DNA from: an uncultured Lachnospiraceae bacterium
GTDB lineage: Bacteria > Bacillota > Clostridia > Lachnospirales > Lachnospiraceae
DNA length: 46,487 nucleotides
Direction: 5' to 3'
Assembly (NCBI GenBank): GCA_905234595.1
Contig: CAJOID010000011.1
Location: 1-46,487, forward strand
In this document: positions 17,761-27,400 of the stretch, piece by piece
How the letters are laid out: the number at the start of each line of letters is the position of its first letter
Numbering within the stretch: position 1 is the first letter of the stretch
Made by a program: the position numbers and the translations under genes
Notes under the pieces: generated by a model
Databases searched by the model: none
Seen by the model: only the letters and a program-made list of their open reading frames with translations
What the model was told of the DNA's origin: nothing

Positions 17761-19041
17761 ATGAACAGTATTCTCATAGCGACCATAATCGTTCTGGATG
17801 TGGCACTTATACTTCAGCTGCTGCAAATGACATTTGCAGTATGGGCAGATCCTTATATCAGCGGTCACGAGAGATCGTTCATGCTGATCGTGTGCGTGCT
17901 GGTGCTCATTCTTCTTGCGCAGGGGCAGATGGATTATCTGGTAGGAGAAAATCTTCTGTTTACCGGGATGGATCCGGGGGCGGCCGCGACGGTCGCGACG
18001 GCCGTGTCGGTCTGCGGCTATGTGATCCGACCGGTAGTGATCGCAATGTTTGTATATCTGACTGATCCGGATGGCAGAAATATATGGATATATGTACTCA
18101 GCGGCATTAATGCGTTGGTTTACATAATCTCAATATTTTACCCTATAGCGATCAGTTTTGACGAAACGGGAAGATTCCACAGAGGGCCGTTGGGATATAC
18201 CTGCGCTGTGGTCAGTTTTCTCTTCCTGGGGCATCTGATCATATTGGCGATACGATCCTATACCAGGAACAGACGTATCGACATGATCATCCCGATATTC
18301 GCATCAGCGGTGATAATAGGTGCGACGATCGTTGATATGCTCATGACGCATGATCTTCCGGTCAGCTTCCTGATGGCGGCAATCGTGTGTGGCTGCGTAT
18401 CTTATTATCTGTGGCTGCATCTTAAGTTTGCCAAGGAACATGAGACTTCATTGCTGGCCGAGTCGCGCATACGTATCATGATGTCCCAGATACAGCCGCA
18501 TTTCCTGTACAATACGCTGGCGTCCATACAGGCACTTTGTGCCAAGGATCCGCCGAAAGCGGCACATACCGTTGAGATCTTTGCAAACTATCTGAGGCAG
18601 AATCTGGACTCGCTCGGTGAGAGCGAACTCATCCCCCTCAAAAAGGAACTGGAGCATACCAGGATCTATACGGAGATAGAACTTCTGATGTTTCCGGAGA
18701 TACTCATCAATTATCAGATTAACGATCAGAACTTCATGCTGCCTGCCCTGACGATACAGCCTCTGGTAGAGAATTCGATCCGGCACGGTGTACGCGGTAT
18801 CAAAGATCCCTCTATCTATATCACGACACGCAGAGATTCCGAGGAGCATATGATAGAGATACGTGATAACGGCAGGGGATTTGATACAACGGATGAGAGC
18901 AGGATGAGCGGCAGGCATATCGGTATAAGCAATGTCCGGGAGAGAGTGGAGAAGATGTGCGGAGGACGGGTTGATGTGGAGAGCAGTCCCGGAAAGGGAT
19001 GCACAGTGACCATTCATATCCCCGTGAAAAGGGAAACATGA
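17761..19041 (+). CDS. 7TM histidine kinase of the LytS/YesM (HFLYN) class
   Basis: The 426-aa protein has about seven hydrophobic helices in residues 1-225 and a cytoplasmic kinase module. The H-box is QIQPHFLYN with phosphoacceptor His247. The HATPase domain shows the N-box around Asn338 (PLVENSIRHG), a G1 box DNGRGF, and a second Gly-rich box SSPGKGCTVTI. Kinases of this class usually pair with LytTR or AraC-type regulators. Here the nearest regulator with an intact phosphoacceptor is the winged-helix regulator at 23559. It ends the operon that begins at 11026; the ATG has a GAGG site eight bases upstream. Confidence 0.92.
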   Translation: MNSILIATIIVLDVALILQLLQMTFAVWADPYISGHERSFMLIVCVLVLILLAQGQMDYLVGENLLFTGMDPGAAATVATAVSVCGYVIRPVVIAMFVYLTDPDGRNIWIYVLSGINALVYIISIFYPIAISFDETGRFHRGPLGYTCAVVSFLFLGHLIILAIRSYTRNRRIDMIIPIFASAVIIGATIVDMLMTHDLPVSFLMAAIVCGCVSYYLWLHLKFAKEHETSLLAESRIRIMMSQIQPHFLYNTLASIQALCAKDPPKAAHTVEIFANYLRQNLDSLGESELIPLKKELEHTRIYTEIELLMFPEILINYQINDQNFMLPALTIQPLVENSIRHGVRGIKDPSIYITTRRDSEEHMIEIRDNGRGFDTTDESRMSGRHIGISNVRERVEKMCGGRVDVESSPGKGCTVTIHIPVKRET

Positions 19042-19068
19042 AATAAAAACCGAAAGACTCACCGGCTG

Positions 19069-19102
19069 TGTGACAGTTGTGTGATACATGCCGGCCTATA
19101 GT
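19069..19102 (+). promoter_or_regulatory. Direct-repeat activator box A and -10, upstream of the GNAT/1065-aa operon
   Basis: Repeats TGTGACA (19069-19075) and TGTGATA (19080-19086) have an 11-bp period. After 10 bp comes TATAGT (19097-19102) as -10. There is no -35 hexamer; the repeats take its place. The predicted leader to the ATG at 19159 is about 50 nt. Confidence 0.75.
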
Positions 19103-19158
19103 ATATACAACAACGCGAAAAAGAAGAGATTGACAAAGCAAAAGACGGAGAAGGAAGA

Positions 19159-19986
19159 ATGAGAGTCAGAATGATAACCCCGAAAACGATAGACAAGTTT
19201 CAGTACCTGATAGCACCCGAGGTGTATGCCGATATGGAAGCCGGCTTACCCGTGACCGCCATCGGTCTGGCCGATGATAAGACTCCCGTAGGTGCCGTAG
19301 CCGGTGTGATGGAGAACGAGCATGTATTCTCTGTCAGATCTCTGTATGTGGCACCCGATCACAGGAGGCAGGGAGGAGCGACGATGCTCATCTCGGCGCT
19401 GGAACGTCTGCTTGATACGCGGGATGCACTGGCCTGTATATCATTTCTGGAGGATGATACGGAAGATTCGCGTGCCCTTATTGCATTTGTAGAAAGCAGG
19501 GACTGCGTTCTCGAGAACGGACTTGAGAGGCTCTATCGCGGAACGGTCGGAAGCTTCGTTGAGTCCGGACTTTTTTCCAAAGGGTTCAAGAGCAGGGACA
19601 TACACAGTCTTGCCGATGTTGACAAACCCATGATCACCACCATCGGCAAAAGGATCCGTGTGACCTTTAAGGAACTTGGAGACAAGTATCTGAGCTCGTT
19701 TAAGAATGACAGACGCCTGTCTTTTGCAGCCCTGAAAAAAGAAGATCTGCAGGGAGTACTTTTGACAGGATACATGCCGGTCTGTCCCGATGAACCGCTG
19801 GTAGTCATGACATCCAATCAGGACCCGCATATCATCGGCGGGCTGCTCAGTACGTTTTTTAACTCATGCCGGGCTAAGTTCGGAGACACTACATATCTCA
19901 GATTCCCCGTGGCTGATGACAGATTCGACCGCATGATGGGACACATAGACGGCGTTAATAACATTCAGCACAATTATCTGTTTTGA
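19159..19986 (+). CDS. GNAT-family acetyltransferase-like protein
   Basis: The 275-aa protein has a GNAT domain in the N-terminal ~130 residues. The acetyl-CoA pyrophosphate loop is RRQGGA at 69-74 (in LYVAPDHRRQGGATMLISAL), which fits the Q/RxxGxG/A rule. The C-terminal 140 residues are a second alpha/beta domain without a clear motif, giving the same overall size as the proteins at 37073 and 37985. The start has an AAGGAAG ribosome site. It lies 34 bases before the 1065-aa giant gene and shares promoter box A with it. The substrate is unknown; the constant pairing with giant proteins makes those the first candidates. HlyC-type toxin acyltransferases also have a GNAT fold, but no RTX repeats are seen here. 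Confidence 0.8.
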   Translation: MRVRMITPKTIDKFQYLIAPEVYADMEAGLPVTAIGLADDKTPVGAVAGVMENEHVFSVRSLYVAPDHRRQGGATMLISALERLLDTRDALACISFLEDDTEDSRALIAFVESRDCVLENGLERLYRGTVGSFVESGLFSKGFKSRDIHSLADVDKPMITTIGKRIRVTFKELGDKYLSSFKNDRRLSFAALKKEDLQGVLLTGYMPVCPDEPLVVMTSNQDPHIIGGLLSTFFNSCRAKFGDTTYLRFPVADDRFDRMMGHIDGVNNIQHNYLF

Positions 19987-20020
19987 TCTGTCTGCCGGAT
20001 GAGCGGACAAGGAGGAAAGT

Positions 20021-23000
20021 ATGGACGGTAAAAGCATATTCGAACAGGATCTTCTTAAGAAAGAAGTAAAAATGAACGAGGGGATCCTGAACGTAGATAA
20101 AAAGGACGATATGATCGGGCGTAATTCCTTCATGGATATCTCCGCGATCGATATGAAGGATGTCCGGGATCAGGATGACAGTTTCTCTGATGATATGCTC
20201 ATCAAAGACAATAAGGAGCTGGTAAAGACAGGAAAGCTGCTCATTAAGGAATTTGATGAAAAAGAGATCATAATGGGTGAGAGACTGTCTGTCGAAAGCT
20301 TTAAGGACGGTCCGCTGGTCGCTGCTGCGACCAGACGAAGAAGATACGGTGAATACCCCAGGTTGAAGGGAGAGGGACAGGTACCGGCAGGTGATCTGCT
20401 TGGAAGAAATACATCCAAAGTGGTAAAGAGAGGCGGATTCGGCGGTGAAATGATCGCCAAGGGGCAGGAGTTCGTCAGAAGGATCACAAGCTGGGCTACC
20501 GCCGGTGACATACAGGATGAGATCCGGGGAGATTTTCTGCAGCAGTACGGTGCATCCGATATAATCGACTGTCTCTATGTGGACGGCATGCCTATCAGGG
20601 AGTTCGTGGCGGATAAATACGCATACAACGGGTCAGATGATAAGACTCAGGAACGGGATATCCTGAGCGCATATGCCGCCATGATCGCTTCGAGACGGAA
20701 TCATCCCATAACTCTGGTACGTCCCATGCTCATAAACGGTGTTGCTGATATTGATATCAGAAATGTCGGCGTTGATATGCGTATAGAAGGACGCAAAATG
20801 AGCCGCAGACAGCAGACTGATGCTATCCGGTACGGTATGGAGGGAGACAGATACCGCGAGTACTGCGAGACGGCATTCCGCTCCGAGATGAGAGCAAAGG
20901 CAGGCGAAGCTCTGCGTACCGTAAAAGGCAAAACAGTAAGCGGGTTAAGTAAACTTGCGGAACTTAACCGTAATCTGAACGCAGCGGGCAAGGGTAAACA
21001 CAGTAACTATGACGAGTTTGTGATGGCCTTCAACAGATATTTTAATATTCTTCAGGATATAGGCAGGGATCCCGATCATATGGAGATCAACCGCGAAGAA
21101 CTGCACATGATCTATGATCTGAACACAACCGTTCTTAATGCGGCTCATTCTTATCTGAAGGGTAAGAAGATGAATCTGCCCAGACACCATGCGGTCAAGG
21201 ACATCAGTGATCTGGTATCGGCTCAATCCGGCACAATGTGGGGCCTGATCAGAGGTAAAAAACTGAACGACGCTAACCCAACCGTAAACCTTAAGGAACT
21301 TCTGGATCCCGAAAAGGAAGGGTTTACGCTCGTGGGATTGTCGGATGAGATAGAAGATTATTCCATGGATCAGACCATTAACGGAAGCAATAACATTGAG
21401 TATGTAAAAGTCGATGACGAGATGGAACTTGCGCTCGACCAGAAGAAGGCTATCCGGATACACAATACCATATTCAGTGACGATACCACTTTGAAAGCAT
21501 ATCAGAAGCTGGTTAACGGTCATAATAATGACAATATGGATGTCTCATCCAGAATGGTCCTGGCCGGCTCGTTCCTTAAGTCTGCTGCCAATACTCTGTA
21601 CAATGATGAAAGATTCAAAAAAGAGATCGATAACAGATACTCTTATGCTACGGACAATAAACAGTATCTCCTGTGCATGGTGGCCAGAGAACAGCTGACC
21701 AAGGTTCTCACCGCTGATTTCAGAAATTACCCCGAACTGCGTGATGCCATGGAGAGTTGGAATGAAGAGGTAGTAGCGCAGGAAGCGGATTACATGACAT
21801 ATAAGAGCAATGTTCTCGGAGATAAGGTTACAGCCGAGGAGTTCAAGAAGTACGGAGGATCAGTGCGTCACAGATATGTGACACCCGCCGAGGCGAATGA
21901 AGCGATCGCTTCCTCCAAGAATTACCTCTGTGTCAAGAAGGTTGAGGGCAAAAAGGGAATGTACGAGCTTCGTCCATCCATGCCCGAATATGCTACACTT
22001 AACTTAAGCCAGCCGCTCGAGAAACCCATCCCTCTTCGTAAGACATTCAAGGCCGTCTATAAGACGATAGCCAATATCATAATGGACGAAAAGGGCAATA
22101 TCAAAAACAACATAGGCCTGGTGAACGGCGAATCGGTCACCAGACGTATAGATGAGATGCTGATGGCTCTCCCGGAAACGAAAGCCGATCTGAAAAGGGC
22201 CAGAGAGTGTGCCGAACTCATCATCCGTCCGGCCATGGAAAAGATGCTTGCTGCGGACTATAAGCGCCGGGGAACCAAAAACGCAACGTCCAGAGCAAGA
22301 GCAGATGCCGAACAGATATGCCGTGATTTCATTACACTTGTGCAGGGTAACCGCGGGCCGCTGGTGAGTTCTTTTGATGCTACGTTCCATGATTTCAGAC
22401 TCATGATGGATATGATCGCGAAGACCTCGGCGGATGATCTGATGAAAGAGCCCCGGATTCGTGATTATAAGATAGACGGCGTGGCTCCGACCCGTGCCGA
22501 AGTTGAGGAAGCATATAACGAAGTGAAAAAGGAATATGCCAGTGCCAGAGAAGACTTCCTGAAGCTCAGGAACATGGACCTGGATGATGAAGAAGTACCC
22601 TGCATGAGTTCCTGTAATGAGCATTGCCGCGGTACACAGGTACTGATGCTGAGTCATACCGACAACGGTTCATACAACTCTGTCGCTTACAATCTGGCAG
22701 ACAAGGCCAAGTCAAGTCCTGATGAGATCCTTGATTACATGGTCACCAATATGGAGATGATATTTGCGACAGGTTTCGGAGATGCCCGCGCTGTTCCCAA
22801 GCACCGCAAGAGACTGAATGAGCTTAATGAGAGCAAAAAGAAAAACGGACAGCTCACCAAGCAGGAAGTAAACGATCTTAAGACCATATTCCGTAACTAT
22901 GTCAAGTATGACTACCACAGAGGAGCAAATATGGGACAGGCAGGCAACGCGCAGTATACGAGCGAAACGTTTGCGCTTGAACCCGATCAGGTGATCCAGT

Positions 23001-23218
23001 CGCCGCTTACATTTAACGCATGTATCGGTAAATACAAGTCGGATCTGGACAAGCAGAATATAGACGATGAAGGCGGATTCATAGAACATGAAGGCATGAA
23101 GAAATTCTATGAACATGATACCGGGCTGGAATACTGCAACTCCAGGAAGAAACTGATCAAGGGCATGATGAAGGATGTATTAAAGGTTAAGGTCAGCAAG
23201 ATCCGTGATCAGTATTGA
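20021..23218 (+). CDS. Giant charged protein 1 (1065 aa), unknown function
   Basis: I do not recognise this family. It starts at ATG 20021 with AAGGAGG five bases upstream. It has no signal peptide or membrane helix and is rich in Lys, Asp, Glu, Met and Asn, with long helical stretches. Visible points are a basic segment at about 100-140, an Arg/Lys-rich helix near 270-320, and a Cys/His cluster CMSSCNEHC at 861-869 followed by RGTQVLMLSHTDNGSYNS. The C-terminal 200 residues (about 860-1065) look the most domain-like, because sequence complexity rises there. It sits in the box A operon after a GNAT gene and before a 70-aa protein. It could be an intracellular structural protein or a non-classically secreted effector; nothing decides this. 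Confidence 0.85.
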   Translation: MDGKSIFEQDLLKKEVKMNEGILNVDKKDDMIGRNSFMDISAIDMKDVRDQDDSFSDDMLIKDNKELVKTGKLLIKEFDEKEIIMGERLSVESFKDGPLVAAATRRRRYGEYPRLKGEGQVPAGDLLGRNTSKVVKRGGFGGEMIAKGQEFVRRITSWATAGDIQDEIRGDFLQQYGASDIIDCLYVDGMPIREFVADKYAYNGSDDKTQERDILSAYAAMIASRRNHPITLVRPMLINGVADIDIRNVGVDMRIEGRKMSRRQQTDAIRYGMEGDRYREYCETAFRSEMRAKAGEALRTVKGKTVSGLSKLAELNRNLNAAGKGKHSNYDEFVMAFNRYFNILQDIGRDPDHMEINREELHMIYDLNTTVLNAAHSYLKGKKMNLPRHHAVKDISDLVSAQSGTMWGLIRGKKLNDANPTVNLKELLDPEKEGFTLVGLSDEIEDYSMDQTINGSNNIEYVKVDDEMELALDQKKAIRIHNTIFSDDTTLKAYQKLVNGHNNDNMDVSSRMVLAGSFLKSAANTLYNDERFKKEIDNRYSYATDNKQYLLCMVAREQLTKVLTADFRNYPELRDAMESWNEEVVAQEADYMTYKSNVLGDKVTAEEFKKYGGSVRHRYVTPAEANEAIASSKNYLCVKKVEGKKGMYELRPSMPEYATLNLSQPLEKPIPLRKTFKAVYKTIANIIMDEKGNIKNNIGLVNGESVTRRIDEMLMALPETKADLKRARECAELIIRPAMEKMLAADYKRRGTKNATSRARADAEQICRDFITLVQGNRGPLVSSFDATFHDFRLMMDMIAKTSADDLMKEPRIRDYKIDGVAPTRAEVEEAYNEVKKEYASAREDFLKLRNMDLDDEEVPCMSSCNEHCRGTQVLMLSHTDNGSYNSVAYNLADKAKSSPDEILDYMVTNMEMIFATGFGDARAVPKHRKRLNELNESKKKNGQLTKQEVNDLKTIFRNYVKYDYHRGANMGQAGNAQYTSETFALEPDQVIQSPLTFNACIGKYKSDLDKQNIDDEGGFIEHEGMKKFYEHDTGLEYCNSRKKLIKGMMKDVLKVKVSKIRDQY

Positions 23219-23259
23219 TGCTGTCGTGAGGCGTCATATCCCGCGAGGAGGGGATGATA

Positions 23260-23472
23260 ATGTCCAAAGGCGATCTGGAACTTGAAAAAAAGAAAAAACC
23301 CGTGGAGATCAAGGTCACGCGTGATGCGGAGGATGTGGTAAAGGGACCGAATGTCGCTTTCATGATAGAACGTCCGCCCGAACTTAATGTCTTTTCCGAA
23401 CAGGAAACAACGAAGGTGATGGAGAATCCGCTGGTCAGACGTGAGATCGAGCGCCGGAAACAGGGATCCTGA
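23260..23472 (+). CDS. 70-aa protein sharing an N-terminal motif with the 2024-aa giant
   Basis: I chose the ATG at 23260, which has a proper spacing of about eight bases from GGAGG; an ATG at 23254 is too close to it. The product is very charged. Its start, LELEKKKKPVEIKV, resembles the start of the 2024-aa protein, EEQLKKKKQVELQV, and both continue with an acidic stretch and a Pro/Ala/aromatic segment. It may be a shortened relative, a docking peptide or a partner of a giant protein. It follows the 1065-aa gene by 41 bases and precedes the response regulator by 86 bases, probably in the same transcript. Confidence 0.7.
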   Translation: MSKGDLELEKKKKPVEIKVTRDAEDVVKGPNVAFMIERPPELNVFSEQETTKVMENPLVRREIERRKQGS

Positions 23473-23558
23473 TCTGAAGGGGGACATACTGGTAGCTGTC
23501 ACGGGAGATCGGGTCGCTCTGACAGATATAAGGATTCATTGAGCATACAGGGATACGG

Positions 23559-24368
23559 ATGAAGGCAATATGTGTGGATGATGCTGCACTTATACTGGAC
23601 CATACGATGTCGCAGCTTAAGCAGATCAAAGTGATCAATGAAGTTCAGGGATTCACCAATCCGCTGGACGCGCTGGAATACGCACGCAACAATCCTTTGG
23701 ATATAGCGCTGCTCGATATAGACATGCCGGAGATGAACGGAATAGCTTTGGCTGCAAAACTCAAGAATGTTCAACCTTCATGCGCCGTCATATTTCTGAC
23801 GGCATATGCGGAATATGCGGTTGAGGCTTTTGCACTTCATGCATCCGGATATCTGATGAAGCCGGTCAGCATAGAGCGACTCGCCGAAGAGATCGAGTAC
23901 AGCGTTGCGGGTGCGCGCACACTGCCGTCTGCCCATATTACGGTCAGGACTTTCGGTAACTTTGACATCATGGTGGACGGCGAGACCGTGTCTTTCGGAC
24001 GGTCCAAGGCGAAAGAACTCCTTGCTTATCTGGTGGACAGGAACGGCGCGAGCATTAAGCGTGTGGAGGCATTTTCGGTACTGTGGGAAGACGGTGAGTA
24101 CGACTACTCGATGCAGAAACAGCTTGATGTGATCATCAGGAGCCTGCGTTCCACTCTGAAGGATCACGGTATCGGCGATATATTCGAACTCAAGAAATCC
24201 ACCATGCGTATACGCCCCGAGCTGATCGACTGTGATCTGTACAGATTCCTGGCCGGAGATACCAATGCGGTCAGCACCTACAGAGGCGAGTATATGAATC
24301 AGTATTCCTGGGCTACGCTGGGTGAGGCTGACTTAAGCAGGCGGTTCAATGAACTGATGGACGGATAA
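23559..24368 (+). CDS. Response regulator with intact receiver and SARP/OmpR-type winged helix
   Basis: The 269-aa protein is a paralogue of the regulator at 13718. The receiver has acidic residues CVDD, phosphoacceptor Asp53 (ALLDIDMPEMNG), the switch Thr (FLTAYAEYAVEAF) and the conserved Lys (YLMKPVS). The output domain (about 125-235) is a Trans_reg_C winged helix followed by the YMNQYSWA signature. Such domains bind tandem direct repeats about 11 bp apart and recruit RNA polymerase, which matches boxes A-D of this locus. The likely phosphodonor is the kinase at 17761. The gene lies at the end of the box A transcript and directly before box B, so it may be autoregulated. Start ATG 23559 is preceded by AGGGA. 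Confidence 0.9.
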   Translation: MKAICVDDAALILDHTMSQLKQIKVINEVQGFTNPLDALEYARNNPLDIALLDIDMPEMNGIALAAKLKNVQPSCAVIFLTAYAEYAVEAFALHASGYLMKPVSIERLAEEIEYSVAGARTLPSAHITVRTFGNFDIMVDGETVSFGRSKAKELLAYLVDRNGASIKRVEAFSVLWEDGEYDYSMQKQLDVIIRSLRSTLKDHGIGDIFELKKSTMRIRPELIDCDLYRFLAGDTNAVSTYRGEYMNQYSWATLGEADLSRRFNELMDG

Positions 24369-24402
24369 ACTTAAGCGGATCGTCCCGGATCGAAGATGAC
24401 TG

Positions 24403-24436
24403 TGTGATACTTCTGTGATAAAAGATCCGTTAACAT
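24403..24436 (+). promoter_or_regulatory. Direct-repeat activator box B and -10, upstream of the 2024-aa gene
   Basis: TGTGATA at 24403-24409 and TGTGATA at 24414-24420 have an 11-bp period and are identical to each other. After 10 bp comes TAACAT (24431-24436). An alternative TAATAT at 24445 breaks the spacing seen in the other boxes. The predicted leader is about 40 nt. Confidence 0.75.
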
Positions 24437-24482
24437 ATGTGAAGTAATATAGGTACTGTGTTTGGCGACAAGGAGGCAAATC

Positions 24483-27400
24483 ATGGGTAGAGAGCAAGAA
24501 GAACAGTTAAAGAAGAAAAAACAGGTAGAGCTTCAGGTGGAGCAGCCCACCTATGAAGAAATCCAGAATCCGGCATGGATGATGGTGGACAAAGCGACAT
24601 TTACTTCCGAGGGAACCGGTAAGAATGCCGCTTCTTATGCTGAATATAACAAATACGACATTAAGCAGCTTCGTGATGAGCTTGCCAATGATACAGGTTC
24701 TAAATCCGATACATTCATGAATATGTATAACTCCGTGAATGACCTTATCACGCTGGCTACAACGGGCGGCCAGTATGAGGTAGAGAATAAGAAGCTTACC
24801 GCCGATTTCTTCGAGACATTCTATAATGCCCGAATGCATGTCAGTCATTATCTCTATACCCGTGACGGATTCCACTGGACGGGTAAGGGTGAGCGCAGAA
24901 TACAGATCGTCAGACGTATCGGAGCCATCCTCGGGAAGCTCAATAACCAGATAGAAGAATACAAGGCCTCTCTGACTCCGGAGAAGGCACGTATGCTGGA
25001 GTACAGACAACAGAATCTCTCCCCCGAAGAGATCGAGCAGCGTGAGGAGAATTTCCGCATCAAGCAGGCTACCGAAGAAATGGTAAATATCGTTTCTACG
25101 GGAGAGTACGGCCCTAAGATGGGTGAAAAGGAACGTACCGAACTGGCCAAGAAATGGATCGTCGGCGGCTATTCAGAGACTATCAGACAGCTCCTCGACG
25201 GCTCGACAATGGATGAACTCAAGAATAAAGATGACTTCATCGCCTTCATAGAGGATCATAATAACCGCATGCTGGCGAACAGGATGACCGTAAGCCTGCT
25301 GGTTGATAAGAAGAGCAAACTGACATCGAATACCCCCTGGGTCCGTAACTCTCTCATGCAGTATGTCATAGCGGGTCTGGGCGAAGATGCGATGTTTACG
25401 CTTAAGCCTCAGGAGATCGCGGATAAAGCGCTGACTCTGATGGATGACTATGCGAATACGAATAAGGATTATATAGAGCGGACATCCAGGAGAGCGAAGA
25501 AGTTCTCCAAAGAACTGCATATCCCGCTGGATATATCGGAACTGTATGAGTATCCGATCATGAAACAGCTCATAGACGAATCCGATGATGACGAGTTCGA
25601 TGAACGTATAGCCAACCTCAAGGAGAGGCAGATGGGGACCGACGAGCTGCTCAGGCAGCAGCTGGAGACCAGGTTCTCTGTGGCTACGAGAGACGCGATC
25701 GCCGCCAAGCTTATCAGAAATCTGGGAGCTCTGAGAATATTCGGTACCGAAACACAGATCACGGACCAGTGTGACCGTTTCTTCTCCATGATACGTTATA
25801 TTGCACCTCTTGAATATCATATCGAGAATGCGATCCTCAATACCATGAAAGGTCTGAAACTTGACTTATCATGCAGGGATCATTTCGTTAAGACAGTCTC
25901 CGGTGGTGATCCGAAGAACTATCTGGAGAAATATCTGGCAGGAACCGATGCCATCAAGAAGTATGCCAAGAACTCCGAAGCCAACACCAAAACATTCCTG
26001 AAAAAGGCGGATGACAAGTCCACCATGCTGACTCAGGAGCAGTGGGAGGTTCTCGAGAAACTCAGATCCAAATGCGGTGAATACGACAGCAAGATATTTA
26101 CCGAAATGGTCACCAACACCATGTCTGCCCAGATGACGGGAGACAAGATGTCCCGTCGTGAGTTCTTGAGCAAGCGTGATTTCAAGGACGCTCAGAAGGC
26201 CCCTGCGATTCTTCGTAAGGTTAAGGCCGAGAAGAAGATCATAGACAGCATGCAGGGTACGATGGAGAACAGGTTTATGTTCCATCTCTTCGGCGGATCG
26301 CTGGATGCCAGCATGCCTTACAGGAAACTTGATGCCGTCTATAAAGGCAGGGATAAGCAGCTGAAAGTTGCTGAAGAGAGAGAAGCCAGGCGTCTGGAAG
26401 AACGTACGGCAGAACTTAAGAATGCCCTCAGAACACATGGCTTAAGTGTGCCTGAGATGAAGGTGGTCATAGAGCGTTTCAAACTCATGATGATGGGATT
26501 ACATGACATCGATGATGATATGAATGATGATGTCAAATTCCGCTTCAGGAGGATCAATCTGGAGCGATACGGAGTCAATGACTGGAGTGAGGCCCTGTCT
26601 GCGATCGAGGCATATGCCGAGAGATTCAAGGACGGCGGGGAGCCCGAGGAAGCACGGATCGCCAGAGAGAGATTCAATGATCGCCTCGATCAGGTTGGTA
26701 AGCTGTATAACTCCAAGTATAAGTCCATAGCCGATCTTCTCGTGGGAGTACCTGAGGTACGCCTCATCCTGATGAGCGATGATGAATCGAAGTTTGATAA
26801 GTTCCTTAATGAGGAACTTGAGGAGAAATTCGGCGCACTTGCGGAAGCCATGAATGAGGAGCAGTATTCCGTACCCGAGGCAATCCGTAAGTCGTATGCA
26901 TATTCTTATCTGAGAGAGATCTATCAGGGAGCGATATCCGGTAACGCCGAGTATTTCTCTGATCAGCTTAAAGGCTACTCGGCCAAGGTCCTGAAGGTAA
27001 GACCCGACGGATTAAACTCAGCTGCGGATAATATCAAAGCGGCAGAGAAGGTCGTGGACAAGGAACTGTCCAAAGCAGGCATTAAGGGCGGACTCGCAGT
27101 CAACTTAAAGCTCGCCGTGGTAGCTTCCATCTATGAAATGGCAAAGGATCCTGATGGAATGCTCAAACTGTTTGATGCCAAGGTGGTCAAGCAGTATGCA
27201 AAGGAGCAGCTTGAGATCATTCGTTCCAAGGTTAAGGAAGATGAACTCAAGGATGATGAAACGATAAAAAGGATCCTCGATGACGGTGACTCGTTCTATA
27301 ACATCCAGCCTGATGTCGCAGAGCACGAGAAGATAGAGAAGATCCAGAAAGAGAAGAACAGGGGACGTGTTTCCAGAAGCAATTATCTGGGGATCGATAA

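Noticed and set aside
23465-23558. A fifth activator box before the response regulator at 23559
   Set aside because: CTGTCAC and CTGACAG occur but not as 11-bp direct repeats, and no -10 lies at the required distance.
24445-24450. TAATAT as the -10 of box B
   Set aside because: It breaks the 10-bp spacing shared by the other three boxes; TAACAT at 24431 keeps it.
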